A stretch of 64,000 bases of DNA from Chrysogorgia sp. JL179-B06. Taxonomy: Eukaryota > Cnidaria > Anthozoa > Scleralcyonacea > Chrysogorgiidae. Under the pieces are notes generated by a model. It was not told the origin of the DNA and made no database searches. It saw only the letters and a list, made by a program, of their open reading frames with translations. A program made the translations under genes and the position numbers. Below are positions 36,471 to 47,016 of this stretch, in pieces (position 1 is the first letter of the stretch; each line of letters starts with the position of its first letter). The stretch covers positions 1,642,501 to 1,706,500 of the forward strand of contig JAYKKM010000080.1 of NCBI GenBank assembly GCA_035772405.1, given 5' to 3'.

Positions 36471-37800
36471 GCTTACCATTTATATTAAACTTTGCAGCAG
36501 TTTTCTTTCGAACCTTCGTTGGAAAACACTTCTTAATTTGATCCCAGAATGTCATGATGTGTTTATGTTTTCTCTGAAGATTTGTCTTGTGTAAATCGCC
36601 TTACTTTTTTGAATTGATCGCGTTTCTTAGACGGCGATAGGTTGACCAGTCGATCTCTTTCGCTGACTTTCTCGCTTGTCGGAGATAATAATCCCGATTA
36701 TGTATCTTTGATTTTATCTCATTTGTAAGCCAGGGGAGTCACGACCACGCACTTTTTTCTTGATGATAGGGGCATGATTGTTGATTACAGATTTTAATTG
36801 ACTTTTGAAAATATTCCATGCCTTGTTGATGTCAGTTTATATACAAGTAGCGTCACATTTTCCCAATTTTGGTCAAGTAGATTCTTCATATAGTCAGCTT
36901 CATTACACTTTGTAAAATTTCTTGCATATATTTGTTCTCGATTTAAATTTACGATTGTTTTTCTTCATAATCGTTCCCACGAGGTCATGATTGCTAATAT
37001 AATTTGCATATTTCATAGTTTTTAAAATGTCAATTCCTATAATGTCGATAAGTGTACTTGCCTCTTTTGTGACCCTAGTTGGTTTTTTAATGATCTGCTT
37101 TAGGCCATTTAATCCAAGGATACGCTTGATATCTTCGATTGTTGTAAATAATCGCTATTCATATCCCCAAGTAAAATTGTCTCCTTATTCACACGCTAGT
37201 ATTTGACGCTAGTATTTATCATATTTTCAAATATGATTTCGAACTCTGGTGAAGGTGCTTAGTATTACGAGGTCTATATATATATATATTACAGACAAGA
37301 AGGGGTCTTGCATTCTTAATAAAGATCTCTACTCATATTACCTCAATGCTATCTTTCTCCAGATCAGTTCGTCGTTGCCATATCCTAAGTTATCCCAATC
37401 CACCGCCGAACTTTCTATCATTTCGTATGAATGTATATATATCCATCTAATTTTACCTCTTCATCCATTCATCCATGATGTCGCTATTCATGTTCGTGTT
37501 TTAGATATCCCCATGAGTATATCGATTTTTTCACTCGTTTCCTTCAATAGAAGATCAACCATATCAATTTTCTGTGTTAGACCATTTACATTTTGGTGAA
37601 AAATCTTCAAGCCTCTTGCTTCGAGAAATGCTTTTACACCGTCATAGATTGTGTCTGGGATGCTGGGCTCGCTATTTTGGCTTCGATTCGTATACCAAAT
37701 TCAAGCGTATCTATACCAGGCACTTTAGATAACAATTTCTTTCACGATGAGAACACTTTTTGCGGCTTTAATTTTTTCGTATGGTCTTGTTACAGGTAAG
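36450..37800 (-). pseudogene. LINE endonuclease and linker, reverse transcriptase lost
   Basis: Minus-strand pieces in order: FHQNVNGLTQKIDMVDLLL (near 37600), an endonuclease region in several frames, DINKAWNIFKSQLK, RGRDSPWLTNEIKSKIHNRD, ARKSAKEIDWSTYRRLRNAI and FWDQIKKCFPTKVRKK (36550). This is the junction between endonuclease and reverse transcriptase. It ends in the ACGTCG element. Confidence 0.7.
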
Positions 37801-38187
37801 GCATTTTACACTTGGACCAGGACAGAGTTCAACATCTCCAGCTGAGAATCAGCAATAGGCTTAGGCCAGAATATAAATGTTGACCGAAGTCGTAATTCGA
37901 GAATTACGCGAATCCAAAACTTCATCACAATACGAATAACAAACTAAGTTTGAACCAGCAAAAGCGATTGCTTTTTAACGTTTGATAAAACAAAAATTAG
38001 CAGAGCGATGTTGACAGCAGCCGAGCGATGTTTAAAGCACACATCTCAAACTCATTAATAATTCATGAGCCGAAAACAAAGGAAATCAGCACCGAGACGG
38101 TGGTTTGGATATCGGAGGAAGAAATTACATAAATTAAGCCAACTTTCACCTCGATTTTCTCTTAAAATACTGATTTGTTTGAGATGT
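37801..38187. other. Intronic DNA, nothing recognised
   Basis: 38108-38120 (TTTGGATATC) is repeated in the adjacent hairpin. No gene. Confidence 0.4.
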
Positions 38188-38332
38188 AATATGAAACACT
38201 CGGAAGAGTGTTTCATCAGGATATCCAAACACCTCAAAGTTTGTTAAAAAACCTCGGCTTCGCCTCGGTTTTCAACAAACGTCTCGGTGTTTGGATATCC
38301 TGATGAAACACTCTTCCTCGTGTTTCATATAT
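38188..38332. repeat. Foldback hairpin 4 (145 bp)
   Basis: AATATGAAACACTCGGAAGA at 38188 pairs with the inverse ending at 38332 over nearly 65 bp. The apex is CCTCGGCTTCGCCTCGG. Two inner palindromes (ACACTCGGAAGAGTGT and GGATATCC) also occur. Confidence 0.85.
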
Positions 38333-39042
38333 TACTTCAAAAACTCATTAATATTAATTAAACAAATTGTCCAATCACATTTCCGTATTTAGTCACGCGC
38401 AAGGCTTTTATGCCTGATAAAAGCCATGAATACTAATCAGCATGAAAATTATATAAAGTCTTTACGAACCTTTATATAAAATTCCTGCTAATTTGCATTT
38501 CATACATCAACCAAATTTGCCTCTAATAGAAAATAAAAACCAGTACACTCCTAGTGATTACAATCAATTGTTTTTGAAGCTATTTAAAACATGTTTTTGA
38601 AGCTATTTAAAACATACTTAGCCTTAGTGTGCAGTGCTTATTTTAATTCATTCTTAATCTTCTAGTCTAAATATCAAATTCATTGACTTTTTAAACCGCA
38701 CCAATTATCAATTATACAATAACTGACTATATTATTACCAGTTTGTAGCTCGTAATCATAATGTCTTTACTTCAGAATTTAAAAGTCTTTCGTTAAACTT
38801 ATAAATCTGTGATATATTTACTAATTAGCTCACGGTACGTTTAGATTCGCAATCGGCATATGAGTGACAATAGTCGTATACTGTTTGATTGGTTTATATT
38901 TTAGTCGATGTTTGATTGGTTTATATTTTATAATTTTTACTCACTTACGCTTTTGGGCATTCGATAGCATACTAGTATCTTCCCAGCAGTAGACAAAAAA
39001 TTATTCTAAATTTAAAAGTATTTAACCTTAATATTCTTTCAG
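38333..39042 (+). other. Intron upstream of LRR exon B
   Basis: AT-rich. It contains direct repeats of GTTTTTGAAGCTATTTAAAA (38570, 38592) and TGTTTGATTGGTTTATATTT (38882, 38909). It ends in the acceptor TTCTTTCAG. Confidence 0.5.
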
Positions 39043-39114
39043 AAATTTCTATGGAAATCAAATCACAAGTCTGCCTGAAGATATTTTTCGAGCAACAACC
39101 AGACTAGAAAAGGT
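39043..39114 (+). CDS. Leucine-rich repeat exon B of a host gene (partial)
   Basis: Exactly 72 nt between the acceptor TTCTTTCAG and the donor GTAAGTATAG, the latter identical over 10 bases to the donor after exon A. In the same phase as exon A it encodes GNQITSLPEDIFRATTRLEK, a textbook 24-residue LRR unit. Both flanking junctions are phase 2. Equal strand, length and phase make it likely that both exons belong to one gene coding a multi-LRR extracellular protein. The Polinton begins only 40 bp after the donor. Confidence 0.85.
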
Positions 39115-39154
39115 GTAAGTATAGACGGAAGTATAGAATTTGGATGATCTTTTA

Positions 39155-39618
39155 AGTAGGTAACCCCCCCCCCCCCCCCCCCATATACCGTAACAAAGGG
39201 ATGCCGACAGGAAGTGACTTAATAGGATTAAGTGTGAATAATAATGAGCGTCCGTACAGAATAATAATGAGCGTACCTACAGAATAATAACGTGCAGGCA
39301 GCACGCAATATGTAAAGTGAACGAAAAAATGTCTGTTGACATCCGGCCCGTACAAGATTACTCGCAATACCAAAACAAAGGACATTGAAACGAAACGCAC
39401 GAAGAAGGATTATCGATTAATCGTGTATAATAAACATGTTATTGTTGATGAATACAAAACACTACCTTATGCCGGTTATGGGTACTGATTTTTATGTATA
39501 TATATTCGTATGTTTGCAAAATAATTTGATCCCATCGAGCGTTTCGCCATTATTCTTTTAGTAATTGGCAATGAGCGTGATTGGAATAATAATGAGCGTA
39601 CGTACTGAATAATAATGA
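39155..39618 (+). repeat. Polinton left terminal inverted repeat
   Basis: 464 bp, matching 56139-56613 inverted. It carries a 19-C run (39164-39182), several AATAATGAGCGTACGTAC-type units, and a decayed stretch homologous to the end of a polymerase gene (39310-39489). Relative to the right repeat it has small insertions and deletions, including one near 39340 that shifts the relic frame. Confidence 0.93.
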
Positions 39619-39648
39619 ATTGGCTATAATTAAGTAGCGAACATAGAC

Positions 39649-39883
39649 TATATAAGCCCGGTAACTTTGTATAGTTATTACTTTTCCTACAGTATTCTAT
39701 ACTTGTAGATTCTACAGTTTGCTGTCTTTGATAGTGTTTTCGCTTGGAGAATTATTTTCGACGTTTTATTGTTCAATTGAAGGTAAGATTTTATTGTGTA
39801 TATGATTTAATTATATCGTTCATTTATATTATATTATGTATTTTAGTATTTTAAACCATATTTAATATGTGTTTCTTTGATAG
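39649..39883 (+). promoter_or_regulatory. Putative TATA box and 5'UTR intron of the polymerase gene
   Basis: TATATAAG at 39649-39656 lies just inside the TIR. AG|GTAAGA at 39783 and TTTCTTTGATAG ending at 39883 could bound a 101-bp leader intron, with an ATG immediately after it at 39886. This is inferred from motifs and spacing only. Confidence 0.5.
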
Positions 39884-39885
39884 AA

Positions 39886-42277
39886 ATGGATCTTGTTGAT
39901 GTTATCAAAGGGTGTACAACCATTGAGGAGATCGAGGTATGGAGTGGATTTTTGACTTCGACGAAAGACATCGAGAAGCGGCGTTCATGCAGAAGCTGAC
40001 GATACGGACAGAAGAATTGATTCGCAGAGTGGAGAACGAGAGACGCGGAATATATCCAGAACTATTCACTAACTGGTCGACCGAAGAACGCGCCGAGTTC
40101 GATAACGATTGGAACGACGATTCTTTCCTCGCTAATCTACCATCGATCGCTGAAGTTATTCCCGAATGGTTCTATGATTGGAACGATGATTCTTTCATCG
40201 AACACTTACCTGAAGTAATGCCCGAGGCTATGCAGACCGGAGAAGGCAGTCGCAAGAGACCAGTTCAAGATGAAGACGGTGTAGAAACAAGTAAGAAACC
40301 TAGAACTGTTCCGTTCTTTACCATTAAGTCTGTTAAGCAAGTTCGCGTGAAAAAGTTTAAAACCACTGGCCTTGATTACCGAGTCCAATTTGGTGATTTA
40401 CAAGTACAAGGATTGCATGATGTTCTAAGAGAACTACACGAAGTGTTTGAAAGCTTATTAGATCGGGTCACAAATGGAATCGCGACGCACGACCAAATTA
40501 GATTTATCATGCATTCTCCCCAACTCGAGTATCCTATTTCGTTGCCGTTTATGCCTCGTGAGAAATTAACCGTCGAAAGAATATTGGCCGAAATCGAAAG
40601 AGTAATCCAATCAAATGATGCGTTTAAGTTAGACGATTCAATTACTGTCAATATAATCCATGTCGAAATGCCAAACGGTGGGACAGGAAGAAAGCGAAAG
40701 ATTGCCAACCTAGATAAGTACCTTTCAAACAAAAGAGCCATCGTACGTATTCAGAATAAAGACGATCTCTGTCTTGCTCGAGTCATTGTCGTCGCGAAAG
40801 CCAAAGTCGATAACGATGAAGGATATCAGCGCATAAGCGATTCGCGCAACACTCTACAAGGTGACCTTGCTCATGAATTGCACGAAAAAGCCAGCGTTCC
40901 GCTAGGACAGTACGGTATAGAAGAGGTGAAAAAATGTCAAGCCTATTTGAGCGATTACCAAATTAACATTGTTTCGAAGGAACATTTGAATACAATAATT
41001 TATTCTGGTCCTGAAGTGTCAAAACATATTTATCTTTACGCCCACGATAACCATTACGACGTAATTACAAGCATGCCTGCGTTCTTGGTTCGCAAGAAAT
41101 ACTGCCATACATGTAAAAAAGGCTACGATAAGATCGAAGACCATCTTTGCGGCGATACCAGCAAGTTGTGTTATACACAGAACTGTCCGATAACGAACTG
41201 GGTACACTGTAACAAGTGCAATCGGTTTTTTAAAAGCCAAGAATGCTTCGATAGGCATAAAGCAACAGTGGGCGAAAAGCGGCCTATTTGCGCTTCCGTC
41301 ATAAAGTGTCAACACTGTAATCAAGTGGTAAAGAGGGCTAATGAACACCCACAGAGCCATAATTGCGGACTTGTTCGGTGTACAGTTTGTCAGCTGTATG
41401 TAGATCCGGAGAACCATAAATGCTACATGCAACCGGCAAAGAAAAGAAAAAACAGTAATCTCGAAACACAATCGGACACGAATTTACTCGATGATGAGAC
41501 GGCCGTAGACGGAGAATTGAGCGAAGATGAGGGGGGAGAAAGCGAGTACTCCCAGCTATTATTTTTCGACTTCGAATGCACGCAAAAAGGCGGAGAACAC
41601 GTCCCAAATTTATGTGTCGTCCACAACGAGAGCGGTGATGAAAACGTGTTTAGCGGCCCAAATACTCGAGATGATTTTTGCGAATGGCTGTTTCAAGAGC
41701 AAAACTCTGGCAGCATCGTGATGGCCCATAATTTCCAAGGTTATGATGGCTATTTCATACTGCAATACCTACACAAGAATGGTTTAGTACCTGAAGTAAT
41801 TATGCGTTGGGCGAAAATTTTAACATTGAATGTTCCGGTGCTGAATATCAAGTTTGTCGATTCGTTATGTTTTATCCCGATGAGACTCGCAAACTTTCCA
41901 AAAACATTCTGCCTAAACGAACTTGCCAAAGGTTATTTCCCGCATTATTTCAACATCGAGTCCAACCAAGACTATGAAGGCCCTCTTCCAGACGCAAGTT
42001 ATTACAACCCTGATGGCATGACTTCGGATGACCGTACTAAATTTTATGTTTGGTTTAATGAACTGAAAGCCAACAATTACGTGTTTAACTTTAAAGAAGA
42101 AATCCTCAAGTATTGCCGTTCGGACGTCGATATCCTTCGACGTTGCTGTCTTGAATTTCGTGAACTGTTTCGTTCCGTCACCGATATTGATCCTTTTGAG
42201 AAATGCCTGACTATTGCATCGGCCTGCAATCTTGTATTCCGCAAGAATTTTCTCCGGGAGAACTCCATCGCTATCAT
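39886..42277 (+). pseudogene. POLB: Polinton protein-primed DNA polymerase B, N-terminal part (interrupted)
   Basis: Family B polymerase that copies linear DNA from a terminal protein primer. An ATG at 39886 opens a short frame that does not join the main one; the long frame runs 39939-42281 (780 codons). It has an acidic N-terminus, Cys/His clusters (CHTCKKGYDKIEDHLC at 41103; CNKCNRFF at 41212) and a 3'-5' exonuclease domain: FFDFECT (41563, Exo I), MAHNFQGYDGYF (41721, Exo II) and YCRSDVDI (42111, Exo III). The frame is open throughout and then runs straight into an inserted LINE at 42278, which truncates the polymerase before its palm domain. The rest resumes at 47017. An N-terminal frame problem near 39935 is likely but not certain. 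Confidence 0.93.
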
Positions 42278-42283
42278 ATGAAA

Positions 42284-43953
42284 ACGGAAAGCTGAAATGG
42301 TATGGTACTCTCGAACATTTGAAAGTACTTTTGGAAGAGTCAATCGGCCTTCGTGGGAAATGGTCAACACCGGGTGGAAAAGCGAAGAAGTTTACATGTG
42401 AATGTGACTCCACCCTTCTCAGATCCACAGCTCAGTGTTACTTGGTATCACGGCAAACAACAATCACTAGTCATCAACGGCAATATGGCAGAGGAAGTAA
42501 AAGATAAATTTATTCAAATAGCGCTGAGTGAAACCGAAGAGAGCAAGACGCCCGAAGATGAAATACAAACAACTACCAATGCAGACGGCAACTTATCCGA
42601 AGAACCTATAAACGATGCATCAATTGGTGACATTCCTGAGACTGGCGAATCCATCAATGCCTCTCTATCATCGATTAATTCAACACAGAAGCCACCAACC
42701 GACAAAACAAGAAGAAATAGTCTTCCTAAAATATTTACTGAAACCACTGGTCAACATGTGACAAACACTCAAAAGTGTAACTGCCCCTGTAACTTGATGA
42801 CTGCTGAAATTGAAGGCATTAAACTTGATATAGTCGTTTTGCAATGCCAACTACAAACTCTTAATAAATCTGACGTATCTGAAATCGATATTCAGTCAGT
42901 GAGAGAAGAAAACAAGAAACTAAAAGAAATTATAAATTCAAACACTTGTAAACATGAATATGATATAAATTACATAAGAGCAAAATTGAATTCCCTTGAG
43001 ACAACGTTAATCAAAGTTGAAGAAGAGAGAGACTCATTAAGAACTGTCCTTACTCTTATTACTCAAGACCAAAAGCACGAGAGAAACAACACGGGAAAGA
43101 AGATTGAAGATTGCTCTTGGCAGAAGGTTGGAATTGGTAATCGAAAACAAAAACCTAACCATAATAAAGAGATGCCTAAACACCCAACGTCCTCTGCAAA
43201 TATCAACCGGTTCGAGTTACTGAGTGACTCTGATGTCAGCGAAGACGAAGATGAAAATATCACAAACACAAGTGTTATTGAAATAAACAATGAGGTTAAC
43301 AGGGGCCAAGGAGGTAAACCACAGTCGTTGAAAATAAAATCGAAGTCCTCGAGCAAAACCAACAAACAGACGGTGAAACGAAAGCCACCAATAAATTACG
43401 CGAATGATCAATCTAGTTCTCCCAAACAAACTCCAAGCAAAACTTCGTGCTCAACAACAATAATAGCAGGTGATTCTATCTTAAAACACCTACAAGGCCA
43501 TAAAATGTCCAGGAATAGCAAGATTAAAGTGTCTTCCTTTCCCGGCTGTACCACAAGAGACATGTATGACCACGTGAAACCTATCTTAAGGCAGAAACCT
43601 GATCAACTGATCGTCCATGTTGGTACAAACAGCCTACGAGAGAGCGAAAGTCCGACTGCCTGCGCTGAAGAGATTATTGATCTTGTAAGATCGATAAAAA
43701 ATTCAACACCGAAGACAGAAGTTGTCTTATCCAGCTTGGTAGTCCGCTCAGATGTTGATGAATTAGCGCAACAAGTAAGTGTAGTAAATTTGAAACTAAG
43801 GAAATTTTGTCATCAAAACCAGTGGAAGTTAATCGACCATTCTAATATCATAGTCGAAACAGCACCTAAATCGAAGCAAACTCCACTTAAATAAAAATGG
43901 AACTTCTAGATTAGCTCGTAACTTTACAGATTTTATTTATCATAAAGATTAGG
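42284..43953 (+). pseudogene. LINE ORF1 with SGNH-hydrolase-like domain
   Basis: The first frame (GKLKWYGTLEHL, KWSTPGGK) shifts near 42420 into a long frame continuing VTWYHGKQQSLVI, so a small N-terminal domain with paired WY motifs straddles a frameshift. A Cys-rich segment (CNCPCN), a predicted coiled coil (about 42890-43060) and then an SGNH/GDSL esterase-like domain follow: AGDSILKHL (43468), SSFPGCTTRDM, VHVGTNSL (43615). The catalytic-region histidine block (KLHLNKNG, near 43880) is in another frame after a shift around 43860. Esterase domains in ORF1 are known in CR1/L2-type elements. Confidence 0.8.
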
Positions 43954-43961
43954 AAGTTGCC

Positions 43962-46890
43962 ATGTGGGAGTCCAATACTTCGGTGCTGCCGGGGCTCGAC
44001 GGCAATGGCGGATCACTAAATGTCGATTATAGCTCAGTCTTTGGCCGTGGTTTGGTGATGGCTTCCCTAAATATAAATAGCCTATTAGCACATATTGACG
44101 AACTACGAGTATTTTTAAGTGACGTCAAGATTGACATACTTTCAATTAACGAAACTAAATTAGACTCCACCATCGAAAATAACGAAGTTTATATACCTGG
44201 TTTTGAAATAGTCACAAATGATCGGAAAATAAATGGTCGGAAAGGGGGTGGAGTCTGTTATTATTTGCGAAATAATTTGAACCATACCGTTCGTGACGAC
44301 TTGCATTCTGATAATCTCGAATGTTTAATTGTTGAAATCACCAAACCACGATCCAAACCTTTTATAGTTAGTACGTGGTATAGACCACCAGATTCCCCCA
44401 TGCATCAATTTGATGAATTCGAGGAATTAATAAGGAAAATTGATGCGGGGGACCTGGAATTCTACATGTTAGGTGATATAAATGTGAACCTTATGCCGGG
44501 TATCACTTCGGTAAATAGTTCAAAAGTAAATAACATATTTGATATTTACGGATTAAACCAATTGATTACCGAACCCACACGAACTACTCTGAATTCCAGT
44601 ACCCTGCTTGACCTCTGCATTACGAATCCGCCCATTAAAATAATAAACAGCGGAGTTATCGAACTTGCAATAAGTGATCATGCGCTTGTTTTTATGACAC
44701 GTAAGATCCATTATGAACGTACAAGAGCGAAAATAATTGAAACTCGTAATCTAAAAAACTTTAACAAAGATAATTTTCTAAGAGATTTGGAGCAAAAGAC
44801 GTGGAATGATGTAAATCTTGATGATGACCCTAACGACATGTGGACCAGATGGAAAGGCTTTTTAATGGAAGCCATTGATAAACATGCACCTCTTAGATCC
44901 AAATGAGTTGGCAATAAAAAGTCTCCTTGGATCACGGGTCAGCTACTGCGTGAAATGCATAAAAGAGATTTCCTAAAAAAGAAGACAGCGCTTACTGGTG
45001 ACCCACAGATATGGGATCAGTACAAACACGCTCGAAATTACACAAATAATGAAATTAAAAAGACCAAACGCCAATATTTTACAACAAACTTGGAGATTAA
45101 CAAATCTAATCCTAGGAAAACGTGGAACCTAATTAATGAATTAAGCTCTCGTCATTGCTCCAAGTCAAATAATATATCTGAAATTAAAGTTGGAGAGAAT
45201 ATTATAAATACCTCAGCTGAAATGGCGGAGACATTTAATTCGTACTTCTCAGGTGTTGGCGAAAACCTGGCTGCCGAAATAGTGCCATCTGGTATTGAAC
45301 CTGAGTCATATCTCCATGCACCCCACTGATAAAACTTTTAATATTGAAACCCCCTCTGTGAACTTAGTCCATAAATTATTGTCTGAAATTAACGAAAGGA
45401 AGGCCACGGGCCTAGACAAGATTCCCTGTAAACTTTTAAAAATAGCGGCTAACATTGTTGCTCCATCGTTAACTGAAATTTTTACCAAATCGATCAATAC
45501 CAATATTTTTCCGAGGGAATGGAAACTGGCTAGGGTGTCGCCAATATTGAAGAAGGGCGCCAAAAATGAGCTAAATAATTATCGACCAATATCTGTCATA
45601 CCTGCAGTTGCAAAAACGTTTGAAAAGATCATTTTTGACCAGTTATATGGTTATTTTAATGAAAATAATTTAATAACTTCATGTCAATCAGGTTTTCGGT
45701 CATTGCATAGCACACTTACTGCTCTGATTGAAGCCACAAATAGCTGGTCGGTTAATATTGATAATGGTCTCCTAAATGGAGTAATCTTTATCGATCTTAA
45801 AAAAGCTTTTGACACTATAGATCATAATATTATATTACGTAAGCTTTCCAATTAAGGAATTGGAGACAGCAGTCTTAAATGGTTTGAATCATATCTTGTA
45901 GATCGAAGCCAAAAATGTAGTATAAATGGTCATTTATCGAATGCTCTTCCAGTTACTTGTGGTGTTCCCCAGGGAAGTATCCTTGGACCACTCCTTTTCC
46001 TGGTCTATATTGATGACCTGCCGAACTGTCTCAGCGTGGCTTCACCAAGAATGTTCGCTGATGACACAAGTATAACCATTGCAGCCGATAAACTGATTGA
46101 CCTAGAAAAACATCTTCAATCTAGAGCTCAATAATCTCAACTGTTGGTTAAAAGCAAATCGGCTTAGTCTTAATATTACTAAGACAGAATTTATGGTAAT
46201 TGGCTCGCGCCAGCGAATTAAAGCACAAGCATGCGGTCACATTAAAATTGAGTGTGATGGTAAGGAGATCAAGAGAGTGGATGAGGTCAAATCGCTGGCA
46301 TAATTATTGATAAAAATCTCTCTTGGGCTAGGCACATTGAAGAAAAATCCAAGAAAATCTCCTCGGCCATAGGCGCTCTTAAACGAATACGACCATTTAT
46401 TTCGATAAATACAGCTACCCAAGTGTACCAAGCCCTAATTAAACCGCAGTTTGATTATTGTAGCTCTGTTTGGGATGAGCTGAGCGTGACATTGAGTGAC
46501 AAACTACAAAAACTACAAAATCGAGCAGTCAGGGTAATAACGAAATCAAAATACGACTCTAGTGTGAGAAATCTTCTAGAGAGTTTGAAATTGGATATGC
46601 TTGCTATACGTCGAAAGAAACTTAAATTGAGATTAATGTTTAAAACGATTAAGCAATTAACCCCGACGTATATGCAAAATTTGTTATCCCCCGCAGCACA
46701 GGATATAATATAAGGAATGCTGAAAATAAATTGAATTTACCCCTACCATGTACCAACTACTTAAAGCGAAGTTTTAGCTATAGTGGGGCATTGTTATGGA
46801 ACAACTTGCCCTTGAATATACGAATGTCGCACTCTCTTGGTCAGTTTAAAAGGCAAATTGACCAACATTATTCCGAAGATTAACTGGACT
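43962..46890 (+). pseudogene. LINE ORF2: endonuclease plus reverse transcriptase
   Basis: Endonuclease at 43962-44903 with SLNINSLLAHIDELR, SINETKLDS, KGGGVCYYLR, TWYRPPDSP, LGDINVNL and ISDHALVF. A TGA at 44904-44906 lies in frame before SPWITGQLLREMHKRDF. Then GLDKIPCKLL, NNYRPISVIP and FIDLKKAFDTIDHN, a TAA at 45853-45855, [19 protein letters not shown] and RMFADDTSITI (catalytic DD), frameshifts near 46130 and 46300, and the C-terminal domain to about 46880. The lesions are scattered, so it is inactive. Overall it resembles Jockey/CR1-type ORF2. Confidence 0.92.
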
Positions 46891-47016
46891 CCTACACGGC
46901 AATCTTGTAAAACAGTATTTTAATTTTGTATTTAGTTAGGTAGTTTTATAATATTTTTAATGTAAATTTACTGAAGATTCTACCGTGTTTAAATAAAGTG
47001 ATTGATTGATTGATTG

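Noticed and set aside
39152..39400. Minus frame across the left TIR
   Set aside because: Runs through the poly-C tract as polyglycine; the homologous signal in this repeat is on the plus strand (polymerase tail).
41019..41626. Minus-strand frames under the polymerase gene
   Set aside because: Shadows of the plus-strand polymerase, which has clear exonuclease motifs.
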